A DNA stretch of 64,000 nucleotides from Archilochus colubris. Lineage: Eukaryota; Chordata; Aves; Apodiformes; Trochilidae. The position numbers and the translations under genes are program-made. Below are positions 10,413-21,562 of the stretch, one piece after another. How positions within the stretch are numbered: position 1 is the first letter of the stretch; each line of letters begins with the position of its first letter. Where the stretch lies: NCBI GenBank assembly GCA_023079485.1, contig CM041092.1:883627-947626 (forward strand). The letters run 5' to 3'. Below the pieces are notes generated by a model, which searched no databases, was not told the DNA's origin, and was given only the letters and a program-made list of their open reading frames with translations.

Positions 10413-11204
10413 AGCTTTATATTTAAAGTAGTTTGATGTTGTCCACTGGTTTTTTGTTGTTGGCACAGGATAGGGTTCAAAGCTCACCCCAGGAGGTCAA
10501 TAAAATTCTGAAGAAAAAAAATATAATAATCCAAGCAGCCTCTATGTTAAATTCTATGTTAAACTCTCATCTTGCAGTAGAAGAAAGGCTGAGAGAAATT
10601 ATTGGTGCTAAACAGGTGAAGGAGAGGAGCAGAAGTTCCCAGCAGTACAGCTAAGGAATATATTCAGAGAGCTGCAGGAGCTTTTCCCTTCCACGCACCA
10701 GAGACCCCTTCTTTAAACAGCCAAACAGGGGCTTTCTAGTTTAGATTCTTGGAACTGCCCTCAGGAGGGACCTGTCTGTTCCTCTGAATACTTTAACTGA
10801 AATCGATAGCACTAGGATGTGGCTCAGGACCACACTGAAAAACCTCTGCCTCTTTTTTTTTCCCTTTTTTTCCCCCCCTCCCCTTTTTTCTTATTTTTTC
10901 TTAGTAATCTTACCATATCCTAATTCTTAAAACTCTGCTAGAGGGGTTGGTTCATACATGCACACACCATATGTTTGTGCATTTCAAGATGAAATCCTTC
11001 CTAATGGGTCATATCCAGCTTCCAGACTGCAATGTGTGCACATGAGATACTCTGATTTTTTATCACTTTCTGTCGCTGCATTTCACTTTCACACAGATTT
11101 CCACTCCCATTCAGGGTCCTGGCACAAACCTGTTACAGCAGCCCAGAAAACACAGGTTTAGGTAAAGTCCTTAAGGCATTTGTTTGATTTTTCTTATCAT
11201 AGAA
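10413..11204. other. Noncoding AT-rich sequence with polypyrimidine tract
   Basis: Moderately AT-rich sequence. A mostly T/C tract at 10849-10904 ends in CTTAG, shaped like a splice acceptor, but no exon-like open sequence with a donor follows. Otherwise featureless. Confidence 0.4.
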
Positions 11205-11365
11205 GGGGGTTTGGTTTGGGTTTGGTTTTTTTTTTTTGTGGTTTTGTTTTGTTTTGGGTTTTTTTGGGTTTTTTGTTTTGGTTTGGTTTGTTTTGGGGTT
11301 TTTGGGGGGTTTGTTTGTTTATTTATTTCCTTTTTTATTTCTTTTTTTTTTTTGCTTTTTCTTCT
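11205..11365. repeat. G/T-only low-complexity tract
   Basis: About 150 bases almost free of A and C, built from GGTTT, TTTTG and GGGTTTTTT words, ending in T-rich sequence. All three plus frames are open and give Phe/Gly/Trp/Leu strings, which shows the frames are compositional artefacts. Confidence 0.9.
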
Positions 11366-12059
11366 TCCTTTTCTTCTACCACCAATTTAATCAAAATGTG
11401 ATCTTCCCTACCCCTTCTGGGAAGCTGCCCCTGGGTCATGTCCTGGGGAGGGATGTGGCTTCAGGAGGGTGCCCTGCCCAGGGACGAGCACCCTTTTTTC
11501 CACCCTTGCCTTTTTCTTTCTCCCATTAAGAGCCCCTCATCACCTTTGTCCTCCCAGACAGATGAATTCCACTGGCAAACACTGAAAGATGGAGTTTCAG
11601 GTCTCGTGTGTGTCCCCCATCCCCTCTGGCTGGGGGAAATCTCCAGGAGCAGGAGGTGCTGGGTTCCTCTGGCTCCTCCAGGGAGATGAAGCCCTCAGTG
11701 CCCCCTGGGCACCACCTGGAGCAGGAGGAGGCAGAGGAGAAGCTTGGGCTCAGCCCCACAGCAATGCTTCTCCCCCAGCCTTTTCCTTGCACAGCTCCAA
11801 GGAAAATGAATCCTGTGTGGTGCAGTGCAGGATGCACCCCGGGTGAAAACTTAGGTTATTGTGGCTCTGAAACCTGAAAAAATATTCAGCTTTTTGTTCT
11901 AATACATTTGTCTTTTTTTTTTCCAGCTGAATGTTTGGGGAGTTTTGTTGTTTTCCAGGTGAAGCAGTTTTATTCTGGTAACTGTCCCCAGCCCTGCCTC
12001 CTTTCACAGCAAATCCCCATGGCGATTGTGTTTCCCTCCTAATGGAAATAAAAGGTGAG
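11366..12059. other. Noncoding GC-rich spacer
   Basis: CCTGG/CAGGAG-rich spacer with overlapping frames on both strands (11526-11877) and no domain signature. It grades into AT-richer sequence after 11880. Confidence 0.45.
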
Positions 12060-12325
12060 AGAACTAAAAATAATAATAAAAATACTTCAGATGTCTACAC
12101 TTGAATTCAATTAATGCCTCCATCTTAGTCTATCAAACACTTGAGAGAGCCACAATAAGAGGAGATATAGATATAAGTGCCTAAACAGAGTGGTCAGCAG
12201 TTGCACAGCCATGGAAATCAGGAACGTGCTCGAAAAACCAAATCATCACTTTTGTTTTCTCCAATGACTTCAACTACTTTTCACTTTAAATCCATGCAAA
12301 TAACATTAAATCCCTATAAATGCCA
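12060..12325. promoter_or_regulatory. Candidate conserved noncoding element
   Basis: Complex AT-rich block with TTCAATTAATGCC near 12107, TATCAAACACTTGAG near 12131, and a perfect POU octamer in reverse orientation (ATGCAAAT, 12294-12301). It is free of homopolymers and of long frames. The texture matches the other enhancer-like blocks. Confidence 0.4.
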
Positions 12326-13448
12326 CTGCTGCTGCAAGAGGCAGAAAGTGGGTGCTGGCTGTGGAGCAGGAGCTGGGGCTCCCCCCCTGCCCCTGCCTTT
12401 TGCAGAGCTGTGATTTGCCCCCAGTGTCTAAAGGAACAAATTTGTGTGGGTTTTTTTTTATTATTATTATTTGTGGTTTTTTGTTTTTTCTCAAGTGTAA
12501 ATCCCTGGGGATAAGTTAGAAAATGCTTCAGTGCTTTTTAAAAAATAGCATTTTGCCTGAGTGGGTGTTTGGCTGGAGCTGCAGACTGTGGCTGTCCATT
12601 TGCTCAGAGGGGCTGAGCTGGGGTCCTGCCCCCTCCCCCTCTTAGAACCCATTTGGGTCCCTCTGCTTTCCTTCTGCTGCCCATGAGCTGGCAGGCAAAC
12701 CAACCCCAGAGCTGGGAACCTCCCTCCCAGCCTAATTATATTGGTTCTTAATTATTCTCTCCCCAATTACCCTCAGCACCAAGGAGCAGGTGGGCTGGAC
12801 AGGGATGGCTGGGGTGTTGCACCTCCTAAAATTCCCTTGCTGGGGCACCCAGCAGCACCCACCCCAGGCTCTGGTGGAAATGGGGGTGTCCAGGGGGGAC
12901 AACCCAAGCCCTGCAGCTCCCCCTGAGCAGGGTTTCAGGCAGGGGGGCAGTGCCTGGTCACAGTGTTTCCCCCCGAATCAGGCAAACTGGCAATTCTGCA
13001 GAATTACAGTGGGAATCCTGCTGCAGAGGAAGGTGATGCCTGGCAGCTGGAGTGTCCAGAAACCAGAGGTGAGCACAAAGATGTTTTGTTCACAGATGGA
13101 AAACACCCCCTGCCCCAGCAGAGGAGAGGCTGGAGCTCCTGCTGCCCATCCTTGGGACAGCCTGGAAACAAGTCAGGAGTCAAGGCTGTGGCTGGAAATT
13201 TGAAGTATTTGTCCTCCCCTCTGGGAGACATCTCAAGGGGGGAACACTGTAAAGAGCTTCCTGAGCCTGAGCCCCCTGCCCTGGCTGGGCTGGGCTGGGC
13301 TGAGGGTTGTCACAGCTGCCAGCAGCATGGGGACAGTTTCCAAAATATTTCTGTTAAGAAAAAAATCATTTTTCTTTTAAAATGCACATCTGTTCCAGAA
13401 GAAAGCATCGCAGGGCTTGATAAAAATATCTTTGAAAATACTGTGTAG
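12326..13448. other. Noncoding spacer with T-rich patch
   Basis: GC-rich spacer with a T/ATT patch at about 12448-12490. The longest frames (12790-13203 and 12963-13448 plus, 13004-13231 minus) overlap one another and lack recognisable motifs. Confidence 0.45.
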
Positions 13449-14029
13449 AGGGGAAAAAAAAAAAAAAAGAAATCCAGCCATCATCTTTTCTTTCTTTAAA
13501 GGCCAGGCTGGAGCACAAAGGGAGTGAAAATCCACGAGCAGTGGGGCTGAGCAGGGCTGGGACTCTGCTCTGTGCAGGGGGGGCTGCTGCCTGCCCTCTG
13601 CATCCTCCTCTCACACCTGAGGGCTCAAATATTTCACTGATCCCCGACTCAGAACCTGCACCCTGCCTGTGCAGAGGCTTCTGTGTACCTGCAAGTGAGC
13701 ACCCATCTGTACAATCCCAGATCCATCACAGGCTGAGTTCTCATCAGATAAATGCATGTTTGCACTTGGCAGGAGAAATGCCTAAATGTCACCCAAATGT
13801 TTCTTACCTGCTCTAACAATGATTATTTTTCAGTCTGATCATTATGCAGTGGGGTCCTTTCCCCACCTTAAACCCAAATATTTTTCTCCTACAAGTCAAT
13901 ACCTTTTAAGGTTGGAGATTTTTTTTTCCCCCTCCCCATTTTGTTCTCAACTCCTGCGTCGTTGATCCAAGTACCCTCTGTAACCTGTGACTGTAAAAAC
14001 ATTGTGAAAAATTCAAATACTTCCACACT
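13449..14029. other. Poly(A) run then noncoding sequence
   Basis: It begins with an A run of about 15 at 13455-13469. The middle is mixed unique sequence and the end is AT-rich with a T/C tract near 13919-13936. No gene is recognised. Confidence 0.4.
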
Positions 14030-14275
14030 TGTATCCATCCCTTACCTCCGAGGTGTTAAAATAATTTATTCCATTATATTAAGGCTCGCCCGATGCCTCG
14101 GCAGATAATTTGCCCTGTAATTTGGTTACACCTGAAGCTGTGGCAGATTTCCTTGATAATACCATTAATGCATCAGGAGTAAATAAAATGTTTAGCAGCG
14201 GGCACATTCATTATCGCTTCATCTGCCGGTGTTTAAAACTAAGGAATAATTAAATGTGCTTTAATAAGGCCTGGT
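14030..14275. promoter_or_regulatory. Strong candidate conserved noncoding element
   Basis: Complex AT-rich block with ATTAATGCAT at 14164-14173 and the homeodomain core TAATTA at 14247-14252. Several CpGs survive inside otherwise AT-rich text (GCTCGCCCGATGCC near 14085). There is no frame and no repeat. The sequence composition is typical of ancient vertebrate enhancers. Confidence 0.45.
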
Positions 14276-14395
14276 TTGGGGAGGCAGGAGCTGAGCCACT
14301 GAGGTGCCTGCAGCTGCCTCTCCCTCGAGAGGAGGAATTTCTGCCGAGCCCCCCGCTGCTGGTTCAGGAGGGAAGGAGCCAATAGCTGCATGGAC
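14276..14395. other. Short GC-rich spacer between two AT-rich blocks
   Basis: About 120 bases of GC-richer sequence with a few CpGs. Nothing further is recognised. Confidence 0.4.
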
Positions 14396-14545
14396 AGAGG
14401 TTTAATTTAAAGTGTGTTTCTCACTAGGCTGCTCACAACACTTAATTAAACTCTGCTGTTTTGGCAATGACAAATGCTGTAGTGCAGAAGGAACCCGAGC
14501 AGCAGTGACTGAGAAGCTCTCGTAATTTCTTTCGTGTGCACTGGC
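14396..14545. promoter_or_regulatory. Candidate conserved noncoding element
   Basis: AT-rich complex block containing the palindromic homeodomain pair TTAATTAA at 14442-14449. It lies 120 bases downstream of the previous block and may be part of the same element. Confidence 0.38.
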
Positions 14546-15674
14546 AGCCGGATCCAGGTCAGGAGAGAAGGGAGGAAGGAAAGAAGATTTATTTAAGGTG
14601 TTTGGGGGAAGTCACCACTTCCTGAGGAAGCTTTTCTCACCTGGGGGTTTTACCAGCCCAGCTTTGCAGGGGTGATGGCACAGGGGCATGGAAAGCCACT
14701 TGCCACCTTCCCAGCTCTGTCACCAGAGATGCTGCTGCAGGAGCATCCTGCATCCTGGTCCAGGGAGGTGCCTGGCTCTGCCCAGCCCCTCTGGACCACA
14801 GGGAGCTGCTTAGATGGGAAGGGAAGGAGAGAGAATCCCCATTTTAGGCAGATTCTGTCACTCCCTATCCAGACAGATCCTTTAAACAAGCAAGTTGCTT
14901 TCAAGTCAACTAAAAAAAGAAATAATTTTCTTTTTCCCACATTTTTGCTCTGAAATACCAACCTGGAAGGTGTGGCAGAGCTCTTCCCCAGGTATTTTTA
15001 GCATCAAGTCCTGTATTTTAGGCATACATGGACATAAATGGTATTGCATGTTAAACCCCAGGCTCATCTGCTTTTAATTCACTGTTCCCCTGTACACCTG
15101 TCCACACAGTTCCAGAGGGCTAATGGAGATTGTCAGCAATGTGTGGTCTCGGTTAGCACTTGCAGTAATAAAAAAAAATAAAAATAAAAATAAAAGCAGT
15201 GAAACATCTATGGCTGACAGTGTCAGGGTGGGTTTCTTTTTTCTCTCCCCCTCTGTGCCTCCAACCACAACCCAGAGTGTGGTGAGGACACATACTTTGG
15301 GAAACTGCCCTTTAAAATTAACTCCATGCTGAAGGTGACAATTTCTGAGAAGAAAAGCACTGAGGTCTTTATGCAGTGAAAACCCTTATTTCAGCAATAA
15401 ACCTGAGTTTTAGAGAACGTCTGCTACAGCTTCAATTTCTTCACTGGAGGTAAAAAAAAAATAAATTAAAAAATACGTATTTATACATAAACAAGGAGAA
15501 AATACTTTGGAGCAGCTTCCTTAAGTGTGTGTGCAGGGAGGGATGGAGCCAGGAGGGAGGTGAGCAGCCTGCAGCCTCTGATTGTGCCCCACGTCTGGGA
15601 AGTTGGGTGATAGGAGCTGCCAGCCCCTCCAATATTCCCTTGTCTCTTCTGGGGGGCTCCAGCTGAAGGGGAGG
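14546..15674. other. Noncoding sequence with A-rich microsatellite
   Basis: GC-rich spacer, then an (AAAAT)n tract at 15169-15196, then A-rich sequence near 15449-15475. Short frames occur on both strands with no signature. Confidence 0.45.
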
Positions 15675-15738
15675 CAGTGTCTGTGTGTTTCCTCCTGCTC
15701 AGTGTCTGTGTGTTTCCTCCTGCTCAGTGTTTGTTTCC
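15675..15738 (+). repeat. 25-bp tandem repeat, 2.5 copies
   Basis: A 25-base unit beginning CAGTGTCTGTGTG and ending TCCTCCTGCT starts at 15675, 15700 and (truncated) 15725. The first two copies are identical, which suggests a recent duplication. Confidence 0.95.
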
Positions 15739-16660
15739 AGGCAGGGCTGGAGCAGAGGAATGGGAAACCAGGAATTGGTTTCAGGTGGGGGTGACCAGAG
15801 CTGTGAGGATGTGTCAGAGATGGGGTCACGTCTATAAAAGCATCACCCTCCTCAGAGCTGCATCCCTCTTCTTTGAAGGGTGTTTTGGGTGAATTCTAAT
15901 GAAAAACTTTTTTGTTAGTTTAATTGATTTTTTTTTTTTACTTTTTAGTACAGACTTAACCAAAGCCTCCCAGGAGTCCCCAGGGGCTGGTGATTCTCTT
16001 TGATGTGAGTCAGCTCTTCCCTGCTTTCTCCCATGCTTTCCCATCCCTTTCCCCCTCTTTCTGACACTTTTTTTTTGCCAGAAACTCTCCAGAGATGCTT
16101 CACACCTGTAGTGTGCCTTCCTGCAGCCTTTCCCCTCCCTTCTCCCCTTGGCAGCTCCAGGGGCTCCCAGGGTTTCTCCAGCTGAGCTGGGGCAGTATGG
16201 GGACCTTCCTCTTCCTCTTTCTTTTCCTCTTCCTCTCCACCCTAACAGGGACCACCTGCCCTCCAATTCCCCCTCTTTATCCCAGGTTCTCACCTCCCTC
16301 CCTACCCTTTTTGGCAATGGGTTGTGGTGTCCCTGCTGCCCTGGCCAGAGGCTCTCCAGGAGCAGGAGCTGCTCCATCTCCCAGCCCTTGGAGCAGCTTG
16401 GGTTCCATCACCACTCTGGGGTTCCTGAGGGAGCTCAGAAGGATTCAGGTAAAACTTTCTCTAATGCCTCTTTATGGGAGACAAAACAACTCAGCTGGGG
16501 CCTGTTCACCCTCCCCACCCCCTGGGAAGCCCCAGAGTAACCCCAGGAACCTCCTCAGGGTGGGGGATGAAGTGAGGAGCAGCTGATGGGTGCCTTTGGG
16601 TGGTTGTGTTTCCCTGGGGGTTTTTGGCCCCTGTTGTTGGGGGTTTCAGTGGCTGTGGCT
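15739..16660. other. Noncoding spacer with CT-rich patch
   Basis: Spacer with a T run near 15930-15939 and a CTTCCT-rich patch at 16206-16240. Overlapping frames of 130-181 codons on both strands at 15832-16586 have no recognisable domain. The minus-strand one is Arg/Glu/Lys-rich purely because of the CT-rich patch. Confidence 0.45.
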
Positions 16661-16768
16661 GCAGATGGGATGTTGCTGTTCTCCTGTTGCAGTGCTGTGT
16701 TGGGAGGTGGTTGTGCAGATGGGATGTTGCTGTTCTCCTGCTGCAGTGCTGTGTTGGGAGGTGGTTGT
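16661..16768 (+). repeat. 54-bp tandem duplication
   Basis: A 54-base unit beginning GCAGATGGGATGTTGCTG is present twice in tandem (16661-16714 and 16715-16768), differing at one visible position. Because 54 is divisible by three, the overlapping frames stay open and show a repeated 18-residue string. That is a by-product of the duplication. Confidence 0.97.
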
Positions 16769-16971
16769 GCAGCCACAGCTGGCACTGTACCTGCTGGCAA
16801 AGAAATATCTGCAGGGGAGCATTTCACCTGCCTGGGCACTGGGACTTGTTCCACTCTGACCTTCAGCTGGAGATGCTGGGGATAAAGATGAAAAACACTT
16901 CTCTGTTCTTCCCCCTAGGGCTGATATCCTGGTAAATGAGACATTAAAAAAAAAGTCATGTGTAGAACACT

Positions 16972-17119
16972 CCTTGCCCAGGGAGGTGACTGAGTCACCA
17001 TCTCTGGGGGTGTGTAAGGGTCACTTAGTTAGGGATATGGCTTAGGGGAGACTTTTGTAGGGTAGAAATGATGGTTGGACTTGATGCCAAGGGTCTTTCC
17101 CAACCTGAATGATTCTGAC
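16972..17119 (+). mobile_element. CR1 LINE 3'-end fragment, sense
   Basis: Matches the 3' terminus of avian CR1: a GGAGGTG...GAGTCACCATC...GGGGGTGT segment, then AGGGATATGGCTTAGGGGAG, then ATGGTTGGACTTGATGCC and AACCTGAATGATTCT. It is 5'-truncated, as most CR1 copies are, and has no coding capacity. It is the first of two sense-oriented CR1 tails only about 220 bases apart. Confidence 0.85.
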
Positions 17120-17340
17120 TTTTTGAGGTAATTACCAGCCCAGGCAGAGCATGCCCTGTGTCTGCCAGTGCTCAGGCAGCTCTGGGACCCTCTGGCTGGT
17201 GCTGCAAACATCTAAAACCTGCATGGATGCCTGGAAACCTCTCCTGCTGGTGCTTCAGGTGCTGCTGGTGGCTCTTTATCCAGCATTGTTTGGGTTTTTC
17301 TGCATGCTGAGCTGCTGCTGACAGCCCCCAGAGCTGTGCA

Positions 17341-17464
17341 GAGGTGGTGCTGAAGGGGAGGTGTAGTGGTGGCCTTGGCAGTGCTGGGGGAATGGTTGGA
17401 CTTGGTCATCTTGAAGATCTTTTCCTCCCAAAGCATTTCTGTGGTTCTGTGATGTGATGTTATG
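17341..17464 (+). mobile_element. CR1 LINE 3'-end fragment, sense
   Basis: Second CR1 tail. It shows GTAGTGGTGGCCTTGGCAGT, ATGGTTGGACTTGGTCATC, then a degenerate 8-bp terminal repeat (TTCTGTGG, TTCTGTGATG, TGATGTTATG) corresponding to the CR1 ATTCTATG tail. It is 5'-truncated and diverged from the copy at 16972, so it is not a simple duplication of it. Confidence 0.8.
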
Positions 17465-17730
17465 CTCTGTTCCATAGGGCAGGATGTCCTCCTGGTCACC
17501 TTATCATGTCTGAGCCCCCCAGCAGCAGCAGAGAGTGCTCAGCTGGCTCTGAGGGACCCTCTGCTCCTCTCTGCCCTCGTTCTTCTCAGATTACATTTGT
17601 TCTTCTCAGCATACAGTTGTTTTCTCCTTCTCTGCTCTTCTTTAAGAAACTCCTTGTGAAACAGCTTGTAGGATAACCTGATGGTTGGTGGGTTTGAGTT
17701 TTATTCCTTCTACTTGTGTTTTGGGTTGGC

Positions 17731-17761
<31 letters not shown>

Positions 17762-18746
17762 GAAGAGTTGTGCTGCTGGGTTTATTTTTGCTTTTTAGTC
17801 ACCCAGACTTTATGAGGCATTCCTACTGCTGCTGTGGTGCTCAGTACAGAGCTGAATGACCCCGTAGAAATAATGGCACTTATTAGGGAGCTAAGCTGTG
17901 TTAAATCTCTGTCCCCTGACCACATTCTATGAAACCTCACAGCACTGAAGGTCCCTGAGCCCAGCCCTGGATTTAACCTTCCTGCTCCATATCCCCCCTT
18001 TTGCCTGATGCCCAGGGCTGCAGGTTGGATTGGTTGCAGTGTCCCTGGTGTTGGTGTTTAAAGGCTGGGGGATGATTTTCTGGGGCAACTTGGTTGCCTG
18101 CAGCACAGTAAAATGACCTCTGGGACTCTTCTGGCAAGAAGAGGAGAAAAAAAACCCTGTGGGTTTAGCTCACCTGCCTGCTTGGATACGTAGAGACCTG
18201 GCTTTCAAATCTAAATGTTTGCTCTGAGTCTTTGGCCACTTTTCTCCCCTTCTTTTATTTTATCTCCTGCCTTTGGCTGGTTACAGTCTCAAGATGTTTG
18301 CCAAATATTCTACAGTGCAGCAAGAAATCCATGTTGAGAGATACCAAATTCCTGTTAGCTGTTAAGGTTGGAAGAGGTGTCTTAGGTAGCCCATCACATA
18401 AAGCTTGATAAAAATCCCTGAGTAAATGCCACAGGAACCCTCCAGGAATAGAGCCTTTAATCTTTAGATTGTCTAAAAGGAGGCTGGTGACATGGCTTGG
18501 CTTAGTGCAGGGAGCTCATTTCAGTCACTTGTGATATTGTGAAGATGCTCAAGGCCTTCACCCATCCTGGTGCAAGAGGCAGAAATGGGTTCTTCCTCAT
18601 GATTTTTGGTTGGTTTTTTCATTTTCCACTGCTAAAATACCAAAAATTCCCAAGGAAGGGAAAATACTTGGTGCTGAAAATACTCAGCACTTTTTACCTT
18701 TTTGGGGTGCTGGAGGTGGCTGCTGCTCCCCTTCCCCAGGGCAAGA
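17465..18746. other. Noncoding sequence with T26 run
   Basis: It contains an uninterrupted run of 26 T at 17731-17756. The rest is unique spacer. Bases 18355-18560 contain some text faintly like antisense CR1 (GGTTGGAAGAGGTG), but I cannot extend the match. No gene is recognised. Confidence 0.45.
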
Positions 18747-18974
18747 GCTGCTCAGAGCATCCCAGGCACCACTCTGCTCAGGGTGCTGCTCAGAGCATCC
18801 CAGGCACCACTCTGCTCAGGGTGCTGCTCAGAGCATCCCAGGCACCACTCTGCTCAGGGTGCTGCTCAGAGCATCCCAGGTACCACTCTGCTCAGGGTGC
18901 TGCTCAGAGCATCCCAGGTACCACTCTGCTCAGGGTGCTGCTCAGAGCATCCCAGGCACCACTCTGCTCAGGGT
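18747..18974 (+). repeat. 38-bp minisatellite, 6 copies
   Basis: Six tandem copies start at 18747, 18785, 18823, 18861, 18899 and 18937, each exactly 38 bp and nearly identical. The unit begins GCTGCTCAGAGCATCCCAGG. Copies 4 and 5 share a C-to-T change giving GGTACC, while copies 1-3 and 6 have GGCACC. Since 38 is not divisible by three, the array is open in all three plus frames with the same peptide text shifted between them, which excludes protein coding. High identity implies recent expansion. Confidence 0.98.
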
Positions 18975-21318
18975 GCTGGTTGTCTGGGTGCTGAGGAGGG
19001 GCTGTTCCTGCTGCTCCCAGGAAAACCAGGTCCCTTTGCTGCTGACCCAACATCCCTTCAGGCTGGGGAAGCAGGGGATGGCTGCTGGGACAGCACTGCC
19101 CTAGGAAAGAAGCTGCAGCACGTGAGAGGTTCTAACTTGGTGTTTTATGTCTTAATGTTGGCATCTAAATAGTTTCTTTTAATTGACATGATGGGTTGGG
19201 GGGGAACAGGAAAGGAGAGACTCAGAAGTAACTTTGCTCTTATCAAAAACTGACCTGCAGACCTAATTCACATCCACTTGGGTCTTTTTTTTTTCTTGGT
19301 GTTTTGCCAAGTTTTCTTGGTTCTTGAGAAAATAATTCATTGTTGCTGTTTCTTGAAAGAATGTTCCATCAGTGGGCAGTATGTGGAGAAGCTGTTTTAT
19401 GGCATGGTGTGACTCTTGGGCTGGCTTTGTTGTGGTGCTTGTTGTCCTTCTGCCTTTTGGTTTGTTTTGTTTCTTCTGGTAGGTAAATAAAATGAAATTA
19501 CATCTTCAGGAGGTGTGGATGCTTTAGTAGCTGAACCTAAAATACCTCCTGGGGTATAAAGCAGCTTAAAATCTGTCAGAAGGATCCAGCTGGTGTCACC
19601 CAGGGGTGTTACTGAGCAGCGTGGGAATGCCCAGGGCTGTGGATCTGGGGGATGCTGTGGGGTTTGGGGCTGGGAGGAGCAGAGAGGTTTGTGTGCTGTG
19701 GGTCTCCCCTTGCACCTGGGGAGCTGTGGCTTCCATTGCCTGCCTTGTGACTGATGAGGTGGTACCAGGTTATAGCTGAAAATCCAATCAGTCAAGAGAA
19801 AGGAAAAGAAAAAAGTGGAGTTTCTCCAGTGGTGTTTCACTTAAAGACCCAATAGTTTGCTTGCCATGCAGGTATGAGTTTGGTAGGGTGCTGGTGACTG
19901 TCCCCACAGCCAGACACTTCCATCTCTATCTGAGAGGATAGGGAATGCACTCTAGATCTTGGCTTTTCAGAAGTTGAGGTTTCTATAGATAAATCAGACC
20001 ATTTCTTGGTTCACCCCACTGCTGGCATGTGGTTAAGAAAAAAGATGAAGTTTTAAATAGGGATTTGTTGGTTTTGTTTGGTTTTTTTTACACATACAGA
20101 CTAGGACATGAAAAGCTGGCATGGTGGGTCCCAGGCAGTGTTCTTCATTGGTGGTCACCACCTTTGTCACCTAAACTGGATCCCTGGAATGCCCAGGTGA
20201 GGACCTGGTCCAGCCCCCTTGGATGCAGCAGAGCATCTCTTTGGGATCATGGCTTGGGGCAGGTCCTTACCCTGGGAACCAGACCCTGCACCACCACATT
20301 TCCCCTTCCAACCCTCTGGAAGTGCTCCACTGCTGAATTCATGTCCCAACAAGCTTTAGGACCCTGTCATTAACTCACCCCACTGGCACCACACTTTATT
20401 CCCAACCAGACATTTCCACCCACTGAGGGAGCCCAGAGCTGAACATCAGGAGTGCAGAACCTGAGGGCAGGAACCTCCAATCCCAGCAGGAGATGAAGGA
20501 CTGGGGAGGGAGAGCCCAGGAAGGGGATGCTCTCCCTGCTTCCCCCCTGCCCCTGGGGCAACAGACTTCAGTGCTTCATCCACTTTATTGGGTTTATTTC
20601 ATTTTTACACTTTCAAGTTGCACGTGTCACAGCTGCTTGAGCCTGGCTCGTGGTGTATGAAGGGTATTGCTGTCACTTCTGTGACAACCAGGAGAAAGCA
20701 GTCCCCTGGCAGAGGGACAAGGGGAAAAGGCCAGGGGGAAGGCACTGGAAAGGTGAGATTTAAAGTTCAGGTACTGAGTTAAGTGAAGAAGAAGATGAAG
20801 GGGAATTTGCCAGGTAAAGAAAGGAGGCAGCAAGATCTGATTGCAGTCTGGGGCAAGAGAGGCTGAGAACTGAAGTGGGCCCAGGGTGGTGAGAAGGATG
20901 GGTGAGAAGAAATGTGGGGCTGCCCAGAGGTCCCCAAAAACCCCAGCTGGAGGGGTGCCACTTCTTGAGTGAGGGGACCTGGAGCCAGGGGAGGAGGCTG
21001 GGAGCAGAGGCTGGGTGGCTGGAACCCCTGGGGGGGAACAGGATGCTCCAGGAGATGGGGGGGGAGGAGGAGGAGGCCACAGAGAGACATGGCAGGGAAC
21101 ACACAGAAAACCTCTGGGAGTGCATGTCTGTCCCCAGGCTGCAACCTTTGGGGCAATTCCCAGCCCAGGAGGGGCAGATGCCCAGCCCTGTTCCACATCA
21201 GCCTTTTAGGGGCAGAAATCCACCCCCTCAGCTGCACCCCCTCATTCTGCATCTCTTGGACACGGAAAGCAGCAGAGCTGTAAGGAGCCCATGGAGCCAA
21301 GGAGCTGGAGAGCTGAAG
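18975..21318. other. Noncoding spacer
   Basis: GC-rich and AT-rich spacer alternating. It includes a 6-bp inverted repeat TGTCAC/GTGACA with a 4-base loop at 20671-20686 in a complex block at about 20590-20700. Long frames at 20627-21507 run on both strands over the same bases, so none is believable. Confidence 0.45.
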
Positions 21319-21562
21319 CCAGCTGTGCCCCCACCCCTGTATCCCCCCCAGCTGTGCCCCCACATCTGTAACCCTCCCAGCTGTGCCCCCACATCCATGC
21401 CCCCATCTGTGCCCCCACATGTGTACCCCCAGATGTACCCTCATCCCTATGCCCCCAGCTGTACCCCCACATCTGTAACCTCCCCAGCTGTGCCCCCACA
21501 TCTATAACCCCCCCAGCTGTGCCCCTACCCCTGTATCCCCAGCTGTGCCCCCCATCTGTGCC
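21319..21562 (+). repeat. Degenerate minisatellite, about 29-bp period
   Basis: The word AGCTGT(G/A)CCCC recurs at 21321, 21350, 21379, 21457, 21486, 21515 and 21541. Most intervals are exactly 29, with a more degenerate CCCCCACAT/CCCCCAT segment between 21400 and 21456. It is strongly C-rich on the plus strand. The frames crossing it are Pro/Thr/Ser or Gly/Trp-rich artefacts. Confidence 0.93.

Noticed and set aside
10849..10904. Pyrimidine tract ending CTTAG
   Set aside because: Acceptor-like in form only. Downstream sequence has no exon-like open segment with a donor.
18355..18560. Possible further antisense CR1 fragment
   Set aside because: Only GGTTGGAAGAGGTG resembles CR1. The rest does not follow the consensus order.
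18539..19172. Three overlapping repeat-containing frames of 151-164 codons
   Set aside because: The 38-bp unit shifts frame each copy, so the same peptide appears in all three frames. This is a repeat artefact.
20627..21507. Long frames of 189-240 codons on both strands
   Set aside because: Opposing frames cover the same GC-rich bases and run into the 29-bp minisatellite. No domain signature.
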